Origin: an uncultured Fretibacterium sp.
GTDB taxonomy: Bacteria; Synergistota; Synergistia; Synergistales; Aminobacteriaceae
NCBI GenBank assembly: GCA_937911045.1
Contig: CALEPX010000010.1
Location: forward strand, 1 to 30,792
Direction: 5' to 3'
DNA: 30,792 nucleotides
Part shown: positions 1 to 8,663 of the stretch, piece after piece
How the letters are laid out: each line of letters begins with the position of its first letter
How positions within the stretch are numbered: position 1 is the stretch's first letter
Program-made: the position numbers and the translations under genes
The notes under the pieces: generated by a model
Databases searched by the model: none
What the model saw: only the letters and a program-made list of their open reading frames with translations
What the model was told of the DNA's origin: nothing

Positions 1-27
1 GAGTTCAGACGTGTGCTCTTCCGATCT
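1..27. other. Illumina adapter remnant
   Basis: These bases match the end of the standard Illumina TruSeq read-2 adapter, finishing in GCTCTTCCGATCT. They are not genomic. Biological sequence starts at about base 28, inside sbcD, so any start codon proposed upstream of that (for example GTG at 11) is an artefact. Confidence 0.95.
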
Positions 28-28
28 T

Positions 29-631
29 GGCACGATTATAAAGATTCCGCTAAAATCCGGAATATTCCCGGCGAAATTCGTCGATTACGTCGCACTTGGT
101 CACTTGCATTCGAAAAGCGGAACTCCGAGAGTACGTTACTCAGGCTCACCGATCCCGATGACATTCTCAGAATCAGCTCACAAAAAATACGTCGAAATCG
201 TCGAATTTGACGAGAATTGCAAACCCAAAATTCAGGACGTGCAAATCCCAACATTCCGGAAACTTGCGCGAATCAAAGGCGATTGGGAAATGATCGATTC
301 CAGAATCGGCGAATTTGTCAAATCCGGCGAGGCTGCGTGGCTTGAGATTACGTACACCGGTCATGAATTGATCGACATACGTGAACGCATTGAGAGAAAA
401 CTCAAATTCTTCCCCGAACTCGAAGCTCTGACTATCTACAACGAAACTCGCGAGAAACTAAATTCAGCTGACCCCGACGACGTGATAATTCAAGACGGCA
501 AAACTCTCGATGACATTCTCCCGGAGGAAATCTTCAAGCTCAAGCTCAAGGCGAACAAAATTCCTGATGAACAACAAGACAAATTTATTGCTATGTATCG
601 GGAAATTCTCGACGAAATTCAACACGAATAA
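29..631 (+). CDS. sbcD: SbcD nuclease subunit, C-terminal part
   Basis: This is the C-terminal part (about 200 residues) of the SbcD/Mre11-type metallophosphoesterase, which with SbcC cleaves hairpins and blocked DNA ends. Visible family features are the metal-binding GHLH motif in 'YVALGHLHSK' and the following 'RYSGSPIPMTFSE' segment, then the C-terminal capping region. The N-terminal phosphoesterase motifs lie off the contig. The frame continues into adapter sequence at the left, so no true start is present. It ends 37 bases before sbcC, the usual sbcDC order, implying one transcript. Confidence 0.88.
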   Translation, partial: GTIIKIPLKSGIFPAKFVDYVALGHLHSKSGTPRVRYSGSPIPMTFSESAHKKYVEIVEFDENCKPKIQDVQIPTFRKLARIKGDWEMIDSRIGEFVKSGEAAWLEITYTGHELIDIRERIERKLKFFPELEALTIYNETREKLNSADPDDVIIQDGKTLDDILPEEIFKLKLKANKIPDEQQDKFIAMYREILDEIQHE

Positions 632-668
632 TCACGCGTAATCACGCATAATCTGGAGGATTACTCAC

Positions 669-3600
669 ATGAAAATTCTTGCGATCAAGTTCAAAAATCT
701 CAATTCACTCTCAGGCGAATGGCAAATAGACTTAAACAATTCACGCTATGTCAACGACGGAATATTCGCAATTACAGGTCCAACCGGTTCGGGAAAAAGC
801 ACGATATTCGACGCGGTATGTTTAGCTCTCTACGGACAGACACCAAGGCTCGGCAAGATCAGCCCCAATTCGAACGAAATCATGTCGCGGAAAAAATTCG
901 ATTGTTACGCACAGGTCACTTTCAAAACTGATGACGGAACTTTCACAAGCTTCTGGGGTCAGAATAAACGCCCCGACGGGAAATTGCAGCCGGCAAAACA
1001 CGAATTGTCAAACGAAATCACAGGCGAAATCTTAGCCAGCAAATTATCCGAAACTCCCAGAAAAATCGAAGAATTAACAGGAATGGATTTTGCAAGATTC
1101 ACCCGAACGATTCTGCTCGCTCAGGGAAATTTCGACGCATTCCTGAAGTCCGACAAGAAAGACCGTGCCGCTATTCTGGAATTAATCACCGGAACTGACA
1201 TTTACAGCAGGATCTCGCAAAAAGTCTACGAACGCGCAAAGAAAGTTCGCGAAGAGTTGCAGCTGACGAAATCCGAAATCGAAAGTCTCGAATCAACCGA
1301 AAATTCTCAGTCAGAACAGGATTTACAGAACGCTATTTCTGATTTGAAAGAAAAACAGCGCAATCTCGAATATTCGCACATGAATCTCACACGCGCGAAA
1401 GAATGGCTCGAAAAAGTCAATGACGCTAACAACGAAATGAACGCTCTTAAGCTCGACCGAGAGAAAATTTCAACAGAAGTCCGGGATTTTGAAAACGAGA
1501 AATCACGCCTCGAAAAGGGCAACAAAGCTCGTGACATAATCGGCAAATATTCTCAGCTGGAATTATTGCGAAACGCTCAGGAAAAAGAACTCGCCGAGCT
1601 GCAAATTCAGGAACAGAAATTACCCGAACTCGAACAGATCTCCGAAGAAGCCACTCACGAACTCAAGAAAGCTCAGAACGAATACGATGCGTCAAAACAA
1701 GCTCGTAACGAACGAATGCCGATTCTTAATCAAGTCCGCGCTCTGAATTTCAAGCTCGAATCCCGTAAAATCGCTCTTGATAAATCCGAAGCACGCGTCA
1801 AAACTCTCAGTCAGGAACAGAAAATCGCCACGAAAAATCTCAGCGTGATTCAGGAATCAAACTTGAAAGCTCAGACCGAATTTCAAAAGGCTACTCAGAA
1901 TCTCAAAGTTTCACCGGAGACGTTCATCTCAGAATTTGAAGCGTGTATAAAGAATTTCGAGGATTGCACTGTCGAATGCAAACGCCGCGAAAAATTACTC
2001 GCCGAAGCCAGATTGAAACTCGACGACAGCAGCAGGGATTATGACATCGCTCTGGAAATCTACAACAACTGCAAGCTCAGACTTGAGAACACGTTCAGGG
2101 CAATCAGCGAAACACGCGACGAACTCGACGATTTACAGGAACAGCGTCGTGAGAGAATTTTCGACGAAGAACGCGCAAAATTACAAGCCGGAATGCCTTG
2201 TCCAATCTGCGGTTCAACTGAACACCCAAGAATTTCGCACGAGAATATCGCGGGTGAAAATAATATTTCGGAACTTGAAGCACAAATCGCAAAAACCGAG
2301 GACAAACTCAAGAAGCTAATCGCAAACGAAGTCGCCGACAGAAAATCATTCACCGACGCTCACGGAAAAATCACGGCAGCTTCTAATAAACGCAGCGCAG
2401 AAACTCAGAATTATGACCAGTGCATGATTGAACGCAATTCTCAGGGAGAAATTCTGGCTCAGATTAAACGCGAACTGCTTGAGAAAGCGAAAATTCTGGA
2501 ACTCGACAGATTCAAAGGCACAGCAGATCTGAAAATGCAGCTCAAACAGAAAAGTTACGGCGCAAAACATCTCGAAAGCAAGCTGAAAGAATACAGCAGC
2601 AAAATCGCAAGCCTCGAATCCGAAATCAACACGAAAAAAGATCTGCTCGACGAAGAACGCGATAATTACGAAAAACTCAAGTCCGAATATGACGAATTAT
2701 TAACTCAACGAACGGAACTTTACGGGGATTTGAAAAACGATCCTGAATCCGAAGATGCGCAGATTAATTCCAGATTTGACGCAGCCTCTGAGAAACTCGA
2801 TTATGCCCGTGAGATTTATAACTCGATGCGCGAGGAATTGCATACGGTGAAAATTTCGGTCTCTGGCTTGAGAGAACGTACGGATTCCCGCAAATCTGAA
2901 ATCGAAGCACGTGAGAAAGATTTCGCCGATGATTTGACAGCCAAGGGTTTTGCGAACGAACAGGAATTTCTGGATTCGAGGCTTGATGATAATGTCCTGA
3001 ACGGCTTGCAAACTAAGTTAAACGATCTCAACGCGCGCATGAATAATATCGACGGTCAGCTCTCAAACGCACGAAAGAAATTCGCCGAACTGGTCTCACA
3101 ATCCGTCACGAATAAAGGCAACGATGATGTCGAACACGAGTTATTCACCGTTAAATCTGAACTTGACTTGATACAGCGTGAAATCGGCAAATTCGAAACT
3201 GAAATCGCTCACTTGAGAGAACATGACGCGAAAGTCCAGGAATTGAATCGCAAACTCGAATCGCAGCGTGAAATTTCTGAGAAGTGGCAGACGTTGAATG
3301 ATCTAATCGGCTCAGCGGACGGCGACAAATTCCGTGTTTTCGCGCAAAAGCAGACTCTCGCAATCGTTGTCAGTCACGCAAATGACCAGTTAAACAAAAT
3401 GAAGAATCGCTACACGCTGAAAATCACGCCCAATGACGAGAATTTATCACTCAGCGTAATCGACCGTGAACAAGCAGGTGAAATTCGCCCGACGAAAAAT
3501 TTATCCGGTGGAGAAAGCTTCATTGTGAGTTTGGCGTTGGCGTTGGGATTGTCGCAAATTTCTGGAAGTCATACGCGAGTTGATTCGCTGTTTTTGGACG

Positions 3601-3800
3601 AAGGCTTCGGCTCTCTCGATGAAGACTCTCTGAATACTGCGCTTGATGCACTGGGAAATCTTCAAAGTCAGGGGCGCATGATCGGAATAATCTCACACGT
3701 TCAGGCTCTGAAAGAACGAATCGCAACACAAATTCAGGTTATCCCGAAATCCGATGGCGAAAGTATTCTCGAAGGTGCCGGCTGCAAAAAACTCAGCTGA
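669..3800 (+). CDS. sbcC: SbcC exonuclease ATPase subunit
   Basis: SbcC/Rad50-type SMC-like ATPase of 1043 residues, a normal length for the family. It powers the SbcCD nuclease at double-strand ends and palindromes. The Walker A motif GPTGSGKST is at residues 37-45. Two long coiled-coil arms rich in Glu, Lys and Leu flank the zinc-hook CPIC at 511-514. The ABC signature LSGGES is at 945-950 and the Walker B LFLDEG at 974-979. The start is supported by GGAGGA about nine bases upstream of ATG. It appears intact and follows sbcD in the same direction. Confidence 0.95.
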   Translation: MKILAIKFKNLNSLSGEWQIDLNNSRYVNDGIFAITGPTGSGKSTIFDAVCLALYGQTPRLGKISPNSNEIMSRKKFDCYAQVTFKTDDGTFTSFWGQNKRPDGKLQPAKHELSNEITGEILASKLSETPRKIEELTGMDFARFTRTILLAQGNFDAFLKSDKKDRAAILELITGTDIYSRISQKVYERAKKVREELQLTKSEIESLESTENSQSEQDLQNAISDLKEKQRNLEYSHMNLTRAKEWLEKVNDANNEMNALKLDREKISTEVRDFENEKSRLEKGNKARDIIGKYSQLELLRNAQEKELAELQIQEQKLPELEQISEEATHELKKAQNEYDASKQARNERMPILNQVRALNFKLESRKIALDKSEARVKTLSQEQKIATKNLSVIQESNLKAQTEFQKATQNLKVSPETFISEFEACIKNFEDCTVECKRREKLLAEARLKLDDSSRDYDIALEIYNNCKLRLENTFRAISETRDELDDLQEQRRERIFDEERAKLQAGMPCPICGSTEHPRISHENIAGENNISELEAQIAKTEDKLKKLIANEVADRKSFTDAHGKITAASNKRSAETQNYDQCMIERNSQGEILAQIKRELLEKAKILELDRFKGTADLKMQLKQKSYGAKHLESKLKEYSSKIASLESEINTKKDLLDEERDNYEKLKSEYDELLTQRTELYGDLKNDPESEDAQINSRFDAASEKLDYAREIYNSMREELHTVKISVSGLRERTDSRKSEIEAREKDFADDLTAKGFANEQEFLDSRLDDNVLNGLQTKLNDLNARMNNIDGQLSNARKKFAELVSQSVTNKGNDDVEHELFTVKSELDLIQREIGKFETEIAHLREHDAKVQELNRKLESQREISEKWQTLNDLIGSADGDKFRVFAQKQTLAIVVSHANDQLNKMKNRYTLKITPNDENLSLSVIDREQAGEIRPTKNLSGGESFIVSLALALGLSQISGSHTRVDSLFLDEGFGSLDEDSLNTALDALGNLQSQGRMIGIISHVQALKERIATQIQVIPKSDGESILEGAGCKKLS

Positions 3801-3833
3801 ATAAATACGTAATTCTCACGTTACGCAAAATTA

Positions 3834-3839
3834 TATAAT
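3834..3839 (+). promoter_or_regulatory. candidate -10 box upstream of flavin reductase gene
   Basis: A TATAAT lies 74 bases before the ATG at 3914 in the sbcC-flavin reductase gap. No convincing -35 is seen. Between it and the gene are short imperfect copies of 'agcatgaa' (about 3847-3880) with no assigned role. Confidence 0.35.
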
Positions 3840-3913
3840 CGAATCAGAGCATGAAGCATGAAAGCATGAATCATGAAATTTAGATTAGATGATTAGATAA
3901 GGAAGTTTTTTGA

Positions 3914-4486
3914 ATGCGTAAAGATTTAGGAAGTTTGCCCGGAGTTTTTCCAATGCCGGTATTGATGGTTGCGACATACGGTGACGATGGCAAAATTGAT
4001 GTCATGAATGTAGCTTGGGGCGGAATTTGCGGAATGGACAAGATCGCTTTGAATCTCGCGCCCGAACGCAAGACGTTGAAAAATATTAAGGCGAAGGAAG
4101 CTTTCACCGTGAGTCTGGCTGACGAGGCACACTTGGCTGAAGCGGATTTTCTCGGGACAGCTAGCGGCAACGTGATGAGCGACAAATTCGAGAGAACAGG
4201 ACTTCATGCTGTGAAATCCGGACGAGTTGATGCGCCTGTAATCGAGGAATTTCCGGTTACGCTTGAGTGTGAGCTGGCAGAAATTCGTGATTGTTTCGGG
4301 GAACAGCGCGTTGTTGGGACGATTGTGAACGTGACTGTTGACGAGAAATTCCTGGACGAGCGCGGCAAAGTTGACGTGAAGAAAATCAATCCGGTTATGT
4401 TCGACCAGTTCAGAAACGCGTATTACAACGTCGGCGAAAAAGTTGGCGATGCGTGGCGAATTGGTGCGCCGTTCATGAAAAAATAG
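3914..4486 (+). CDS. flavin reductase / flavoredoxin-like protein
   Basis: A 190-residue protein resembling the flavin reductase-like (DIM6/NTAB, flavoredoxin) family, which binds FMN and reduces flavins or passes electrons in the cytoplasm. Family-like features are the N-terminal 'PMPVLMVATYG', 'DVMNVAWGGICGMDK' and the 'FTVSLADEAH' segment. The length is typical, there is no signal peptide, and AAGGAAG precedes the ATG. It ends with a genuine TAG, which matters for judging internal TAG codons elsewhere in the window. It is followed by a broken flavodoxin-type gene, so the pair may once have formed a small redox operon. The exact substrate cannot be read from sequence. Confidence 0.75.
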   Translation: MRKDLGSLPGVFPMPVLMVATYGDDGKIDVMNVAWGGICGMDKIALNLAPERKTLKNIKAKEAFTVSLADEAHLAEADFLGTASGNVMSDKFERTGLHAVKSGRVDAPVIEEFPVTLECELAEIRDCFGEQRVVGTIVNVTVDEKFLDERGKVDVKKINPVMFDQFRNAYYNVGEKVGDAWRIGAPFMKK

Positions 4487-4520
4487 CGACAAGTAGCTAA
4501 ATTTGAGGGGGGAAAATTTT

Positions 4521-4758
4521 GTGAAAGCGTTATTCGTAAATGGCTCACCGAGAAAAAACTGGAACACTCAAATCTTGACAGGAAAATTCAGTCTGCGTTG
4601 ATTTTCACGATGAATGCGCCTGAAGACATTGCGGAGAAATTTAACTATCCGCTTTTGCTTGGGGCGAATGCGACAGTTCTGGAGAGGACGAACAATTCCC
4701 GATTGAACTCGACAAGGCATATGCTCTGGGCAGGCGTCTAGTCGAGAGAGCAAAATAA
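4521..4758 (+). pseudogene. broken NADPH-dependent FMN reductase-type gene
   Basis: The GTG start opens with 'VKALFVNGSPRKNWNTQI', the classic N-terminus of NADPH-dependent FMN reductase / iron-sulfur flavoprotein-type flavodoxin folds. A stop follows at 4599-4601. From about 4583, another frame gives a typical C-terminal segment ('IFTMNAPEDIAEKF...'). A second frameshift near 4685 moves the tail 'FPIELDKAYALGRRLVERAK' into the third frame, ending at 4758. Only about 80 codons remain of a family usually near 180-200, so the middle has been deleted and the gene is dead. A good ribosome binding site (GAGGGGGG) survives. Confidence 0.8.
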
Positions 4759-4787
4759 TCCGTTATAGCTGCAACTTGCAATTTGTG

Positions 4788-4833
4788 AAAACGTCTTTTG
4801 GATCTCGAATTTCGGGCTTCAAAAGACGTTTTT
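4788..4833. terminator. bidirectional intrinsic terminator
   Basis: A perfect 13-bp inverted repeat (4788-4800 and 4820-4832, core AAACGTCTTTTG/CAAAAGACGTTT) has T runs on both strands. It lies between the convergent flavin reductase region (plus) and the GGDEF gene (minus), where it can serve both. Confidence 0.9.
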
Positions 4834-4852
4834 GCATTTACGGCTCGATATT

Positions 4853-6133
4853 TTACGCGACTTCTTCTTCGGAGAGCCTAACATTTTCGGATTGCTGCCA
4901 CACGCTTTGGAATTTTCTCTGTTCTTTGTTCTCGTTGAGTGAACGTTCTGATTCTTCGATTAGACCGGCGAGTGTCTCAGTTTTTGTGAACGTCTCGTAT
5001 TTTGCGTAGCCGATTGTGACGCGAATCTTGTAGCGTAATCCTGCTCTAACGACTTCGTTGTTAATATAATTGCGAACGTGTTCCATGAATAATTCGAGTT
5101 CGTCCGGGTCTTTTATATTTGTAACGAGCATAAATTCGTCGCCGTAATATCGCGCAATGTAACATGAATGCTCCTGGTCGCGAAATTTCTTCAGAGCTTC
5201 AGCAACTGTTAAAAGTGCATGATCGCCTTCATTGCGTCCGTAAGAACTGTTAATCATTCCCAAGTCATCTATGTCAACCGCGAATAAATGCAGCAGTGAA
5301 AGTTTATCCAGCTCGCCGTCTTGTTCAAGTCCGGTTCTGAAACGCTCGGTCAAATTTCTCGTCAATCCGTTTCGATTCGCAAATTTCGTCAGCGGATCAA
5401 CTGAGACCAAACTGTCTGCGTAACTGATATATATAAATATGCTCACGATTGTCATTGCGTAACACATCATCGGAACTTTCCAGTTTAGAGCTTGTAACGG
5501 TGCAATAATCAGGAACAATACCGGATACAGCGACAAGAGCGTGATGTTCTTGAGTTCGTATTCGCCGGCTTTGACCTGATGCATTACGATTAAAATCAAC
5601 GCAGCAGCCGGATACGCCGTATTAATCGAAATCATGAACGAGAACAACGCTCCGGGCATGAGATTATTATTCTCGAAATAAACGAAAAACTCGTTCAACG
5701 GATTCAATAACAAGAGCAAAATATTTATCAAGAACGGAACAACCGAAATTATTTTCAAGTCAGATCGTTCCATAAGATCTAAATCTTGATTATAAGCCGT
5801 GTAAACGAACAGCAACCAGCAGAAGCACGCATATAATCCGAAATTTACAGCAGTAATCACGTATTGTGAAGTCGGTGTCTTTTGAATTATGTTAATATCA
5901 ACGAGAACTCGCAAAATTCCGCTCAGGCAATATAACACCTGCACGAAAAGCGAACGCACATACATGACCTGAGTTTCACTTTTCCCCGAAGCAGCTTGTT
6001 GCTTACTGAGTAAGATTGCCAAAATCAACATGCAGATCATATTTGCCTCTATCGCGAAAAATGCGTATGAAGTGTTCTCGAACGGTATTTCAAAATCCCT
6101 CCATGCTTGAATAATCGCATTTGCAGTTTTCAT
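4853..6133 (-). CDS. membrane GGDEF-domain protein
   Basis: This is a 426-residue protein with about seven predicted membrane helices (roughly residues 22-44, 65-82, 92-112, 127-145, 163-185, 197-216, 222-238) and a C-terminal GGDEF domain, the fold of diguanylate cyclases making cyclic di-GMP. The domain starts with 'VDPLTKFANRNGL' (245-257) and has 'DIDDLGMINSSYG'. The signature is YGDEF (330-334), with Tyr replacing the first Gly, so activity is uncertain. The N-terminal helices look like a membrane sensor. AGGAT precedes the ATG. It is divergently transcribed from the ACT gene and ends at the terminator at 4788-4833. Confidence 0.85.
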   Translation of the reverse strand: MKTANAIIQAWRDFEIPFENTSYAFFAIEANMICMLILAILLSKQQAASGKSETQVMYVRSLFVQVLYCLSGILRVLVDINIIQKTPTSQYVITAVNFGLYACFCWLLFVYTAYNQDLDLMERSDLKIISVVPFLINILLLLLNPLNEFFVYFENNNLMPGALFSFMISINTAYPAAALILIVMHQVKAGEYELKNITLLSLYPVLFLIIAPLQALNWKVPMMCYAMTIVSIFIYISYADSLVSVDPLTKFANRNGLTRNLTERFRTGLEQDGELDKLSLLHLFAVDIDDLGMINSSYGRNEGDHALLTVAEALKKFRDQEHSCYIARYYGDEFMLVTNIKDPDELELFMEHVRNYINNEVVRAGLRYKIRVTIGYAKYETFTKTETLAGLIEESERSLNENKEQRKFQSVWQQSENVRLSEEEVA

Positions 6134-6162
6134 GTTAAAATCAAAATCCTTTCTCGATTTTC

Positions 6163-6186
6163 AGATTCTCAGATTCTCAGATTCTC
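6163..6186. repeat. three tandem copies of AGATTCTC
   Basis: Three exact 8-bp copies lie side by side in the divergent promoter region between the GGDEF and ACT genes, immediately upstream of the plus-strand -10. They could be a binding site or simple slippage; the sequence does not decide. Confidence 0.75.
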
Positions 6187-6192
6187 AAATCT

Positions 6193-6201
6193 TGCTATAA
6201 T
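6193..6201 (+). promoter_or_regulatory. extended -10 promoter for ACT gene
   Basis: TGCTATAAT is a perfect extended -10 element about 46 bases upstream of the ACT gene ATG. No strong -35 is visible, as is common for extended -10 promoters. Confidence 0.6.
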
Positions 6202-6247
6202 GCTAATATATCATAATTTTTAAGTTTTAAGACAGGAGCGTATTATC

Positions 6248-6694
6248 ATGCAAAATATCAAATTCAATCAGGATTGCGTACACGTTGTATTCTTAGGAGT
6301 TCCGAATGTTCCGGGAATTGCGGCTGAAATTTTCAACGGATTATCCGAACATTCAATCGAGATTCTCATGATAACTCAGAACACGATGCGTGGCGGGAGA
6401 TCTGATTTGGCATTCCTGGCTAACAAATCTCAGATTGACGAATTAATGCCGTCGTGCCGGAAAATTTCGGAATCAGTCGGTGCTCAGGGTGTATCATTTG
6501 CAACGGAAGTCGCTGCGATAAATATTGCGCTCGCTAACACGTCCGAGGCTGCGAAAATTCTCGCGAAAACTTTCAACGCACTAGCCAACGCCGGAATAAA
6601 TCTGGAGATCATAAATTCGAGTTTCGAGTCCATCAACTGCATAATCAGCGCGAAAGATTCACAAAACGCTCTCGACGCTCTGAGAAACGCATAA
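6248..6694 (+). CDS. free-standing double-ACT domain protein (aspartokinase regulatory-like)
   Basis: A 148-residue protein consisting almost only of two ACT-like domains, resembling the regulatory C-terminus of aspartate kinase. Typical segments are 'VFLGVPNVPGIAAEIFNGL' and 'IEILMITQNTMRGGRSDLAF' in the first half and 'ALANAGINLEIINSSFESIN' in the second. No kinase domain is attached and none is nearby. ACT domains usually bind amino acids, so an amino-acid sensor or a separate regulatory subunit is the likely role; this is inference. AGGAG sits nine bases before the ATG. A monocistronic unit is indicated by its own promoter and terminator. Confidence 0.75.
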   Translation: MQNIKFNQDCVHVVFLGVPNVPGIAAEIFNGLSEHSIEILMITQNTMRGGRSDLAFLANKSQIDELMPSCRKISESVGAQGVSFATEVAAINIALANTSEAAKILAKTFNALANAGINLEIINSSFESINCIISAKDSQNALDALRNA

Positions 6695-6698
6695 AAAA

Positions 6699-6737
6699 TC
6701 CCCTGCCCGAAAATTCACGAGTAGGGGAAAATTTTAT
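6699..6737. terminator. bidirectional intrinsic terminator
   Basis: TCCCCT (6699-6704) pairs with AGGGGA (6723-6728). On the minus strand the stem is followed by six T residues. It separates the ACT gene (plus) from the end of the rnf-flavoprotein operon (minus) and probably ends both. Confidence 0.8.
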
Positions 6738-6758
6738 ATCACAAGAATTATTTCAGAA

Positions 6759-8636
6759 TTATTTCGCAGCTTCCTGACCAGCGATTCGCCCGAATATCAC
6801 GAAATCCGCGACCGCATTGCCGCCAAGTCTGTTTCCGCCGTGAACTCCTCCTGTAACTTCACCTGCCGCGAAAAGTCCCGGGATAATTTCGCCGTTACCC
6901 TTCAGAACATGAGCGTGTGAATCGATTTTCAAACCGCCCATCGTGTGATGAATCCCAGCCGTAACTTTGATAGCATAAAACGGTGATTTGTCCAGAGGAT
7001 TCTTGAAGCTCGTGCGATTAAATTCAGGATCGCTTTTATTCGCAACGTATTCATTCCAAGTCTGCATCGTCTGAGCAAAAACTTCTGCCGGAACGTTAAT
7101 CTCTTTCGCAAGTTCCTCGTAAGAATTTCCCTGCTTCGTGTAGCCTTTGGAAATATATCCCTTGATTACGCCGGACGCATCAGCCATTGCCTGATCGATT
7201 ACGAGCCATGAGAACGATCCGGGTTGAGCAATCTCCGCAGCAGAAACTGCATCGCGTGTCGACGAAACTTCGTCCGTGAATCTCTTTCCCTCAGAATTTA
7301 CGAGAATAGCTCCGTCACCGCGCAGACCTTCTGTTATTAATGCAGACGTATCAGCTTGAACTGTCGGATGAATCTGAATCTCTTTCATGTCAACAACCGC
7401 AGCTCCGAGTTCCTGTCCCATGAAAATTCCCTCGCCGTTAATTCCGGGTGCGTTCGTCGTCATGAAGCCTTCGAGAGCCGGATTATAAATCGCTACGAGT
7501 TTCAGATTTGCGCCGAAACCTCCAGACGCAATGATTACGGACTTGGACTTAATCGTGATTTTGTTGCCAGCTTTTCCGACAGCCTCAACACCGACAGCAG
7601 CTCCGGATTTGTCCATCAAGAGCGATTTCGCAGCCGTCTCCGTCAAGATCACGATATTTTTCTCACGAGCTTTGCACGCAGCCTCAAGTCTTGGGATCAT
7701 GTACGCGCCAACCGAGACAACTTTTTTATTCTCGTCCAGCGGTCTGTGAATGCGATTTACCGACGCACCACCGAATGCCCCGACTGATTGCAGGTCAATA
7801 TTTATCGTCTTGAGCCATTTAATCGCGTCCGCAGCATTTTCCGCAAAAGTTTTCACAAGTTCAGGATTATTCTTGCCGTGACCGCCGATTAACGTGTCGA
7901 GCTGCATTAACTCAATCGAGTCAAAATATCCGGATTGATTCGCCTTCCAAGCGTCATATTGCTCCTGAACTTTCTGAGCCAGATTCGTTATGTACTCGTT
8001 ATCTTTCCAGTTATCGGCAGCAGCTTTGAGAGTTTTTTCGACACCGGCACTCTCGCCGAAATTATTCTTGTCCTGTTCAGGCGTGTGTGTAGCGTTCATT
8101 CCGCCCGTCGCACGAACCGAATTTCCGCCGAGCATAGCTTGTTTCTCGACCAAGACAACTTTCTTGCCGGAATCCGCCGCAACAATCGCCGCAACCATTC
8201 CAGCACCGCCGCCGCCAATTATCGCAACGTCCGTATCAAGTTCGAGATCCGCAACGACTTCTTCAACAACCGGAGCTTTCTTGTAATTTTCCGGACTAAC
8301 TCCCGCAGCAACTAACGCAGCCTCAGCAGCCTGCAAAATTCCGTTCGAACTAAACGTCGCGCCACTCACGCCTTCAACGCTTATGCTATTTGTGCGAACC
8401 ATTTCGAGCGGCATTGACTCAATAGCTTTCGAACCGATTCCCTCAGTTTCTTTATCACCGGTTGCCGTAACTTTCGAGATAACGCCGTCCTTGAGATTCA
8501 CCGTCACAGTTATCGCGCCAGCTCCGCCGAATCCGTCACCAGTTCCAGTCCCCGTGACGATATTTTCTTTCGGAGTGCCGATGATTATTACCGCAATTAT
8601 TACAGCAGCGACCGCAAAAAATATTTTCTGTTTCAT
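6759..8636 (-). CDS. FMN-binding/FAD flavoprotein reductase (fumarate/urocanate reductase type)
   Basis: This 625-residue protein has an N-terminal hydrophobic signal/anchor (1-20), so it acts outside the cytoplasmic membrane. An FMN_bind domain follows, with SGAT at 91-94; Thr94 is the predicted site of covalent FMN attachment by ApbE. A FAD_binding_2 flavoprotein domain of the soluble fumarate reductase superfamily begins at about 135 (GGGGAG at 141-146). Active-site-like 'GIHHTMGG' (His563-564) and 'HGGNR' (599-603) are kept. There is no heme domain. Substrate could be fumarate, urocanate, acrylate or another enoate; sequence alone does not say. It is the last gene of the rnf operon, 27 bases after rnfB, with a strong GGAGG. 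Confidence 0.88.
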   Translation of the reverse strand: MKQKIFFAVAAVIIAVIIIGTPKENIVTGTGTGDGFGGAGAITVTVNLKDGVISKVTATGDKETEGIGSKAIESMPLEMVRTNSISVEGVSGATFSSNGILQAAEAALVAAGVSPENYKKAPVVEEVVADLELDTDVAIIGGGGAGMVAAIVAADSGKKVVLVEKQAMLGGNSVRATGGMNATHTPEQDKNNFGESAGVEKTLKAAADNWKDNEYITNLAQKVQEQYDAWKANQSGYFDSIELMQLDTLIGGHGKNNPELVKTFAENAADAIKWLKTINIDLQSVGAFGGASVNRIHRPLDENKKVVSVGAYMIPRLEAACKAREKNIVILTETAAKSLLMDKSGAAVGVEAVGKAGNKITIKSKSVIIASGGFGANLKLVAIYNPALEGFMTTNAPGINGEGIFMGQELGAAVVDMKEIQIHPTVQADTSALITEGLRGDGAILVNSEGKRFTDEVSSTRDAVSAAEIAQPGSFSWLVIDQAMADASGVIKGYISKGYTKQGNSYEELAKEINVPAEVFAQTMQTWNEYVANKSDPEFNRTSFKNPLDKSPFYAIKVTAGIHHTMGGLKIDSHAHVLKGNGEIIPGLFAAGEVTGGVHGGNRLGGNAVADFVIFGRIAGQEAAK

Positions 8637-8663
8637 GATATTGCCTCCGTTATGAATTTTATT

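Noticed and set aside
11..28. GTG start of sbcD with N-terminal MCSSDL
   Set aside because: These codons derive from adapter sequence, not from the genome.
3926..4567. 213-codon minus-strand ORF opposite the flavin reductase
   Set aside because: It overlaps a recognisable gene and a pseudogene, has no family-like sequence and no ribosome site; a shadow frame.
7356..8655. Several plus-strand ORFs opposite the flavoprotein gene
   Set aside because: They are antisense shadows of a strongly recognised protein, with Arg/Ser/Phe-rich nonsense composition.
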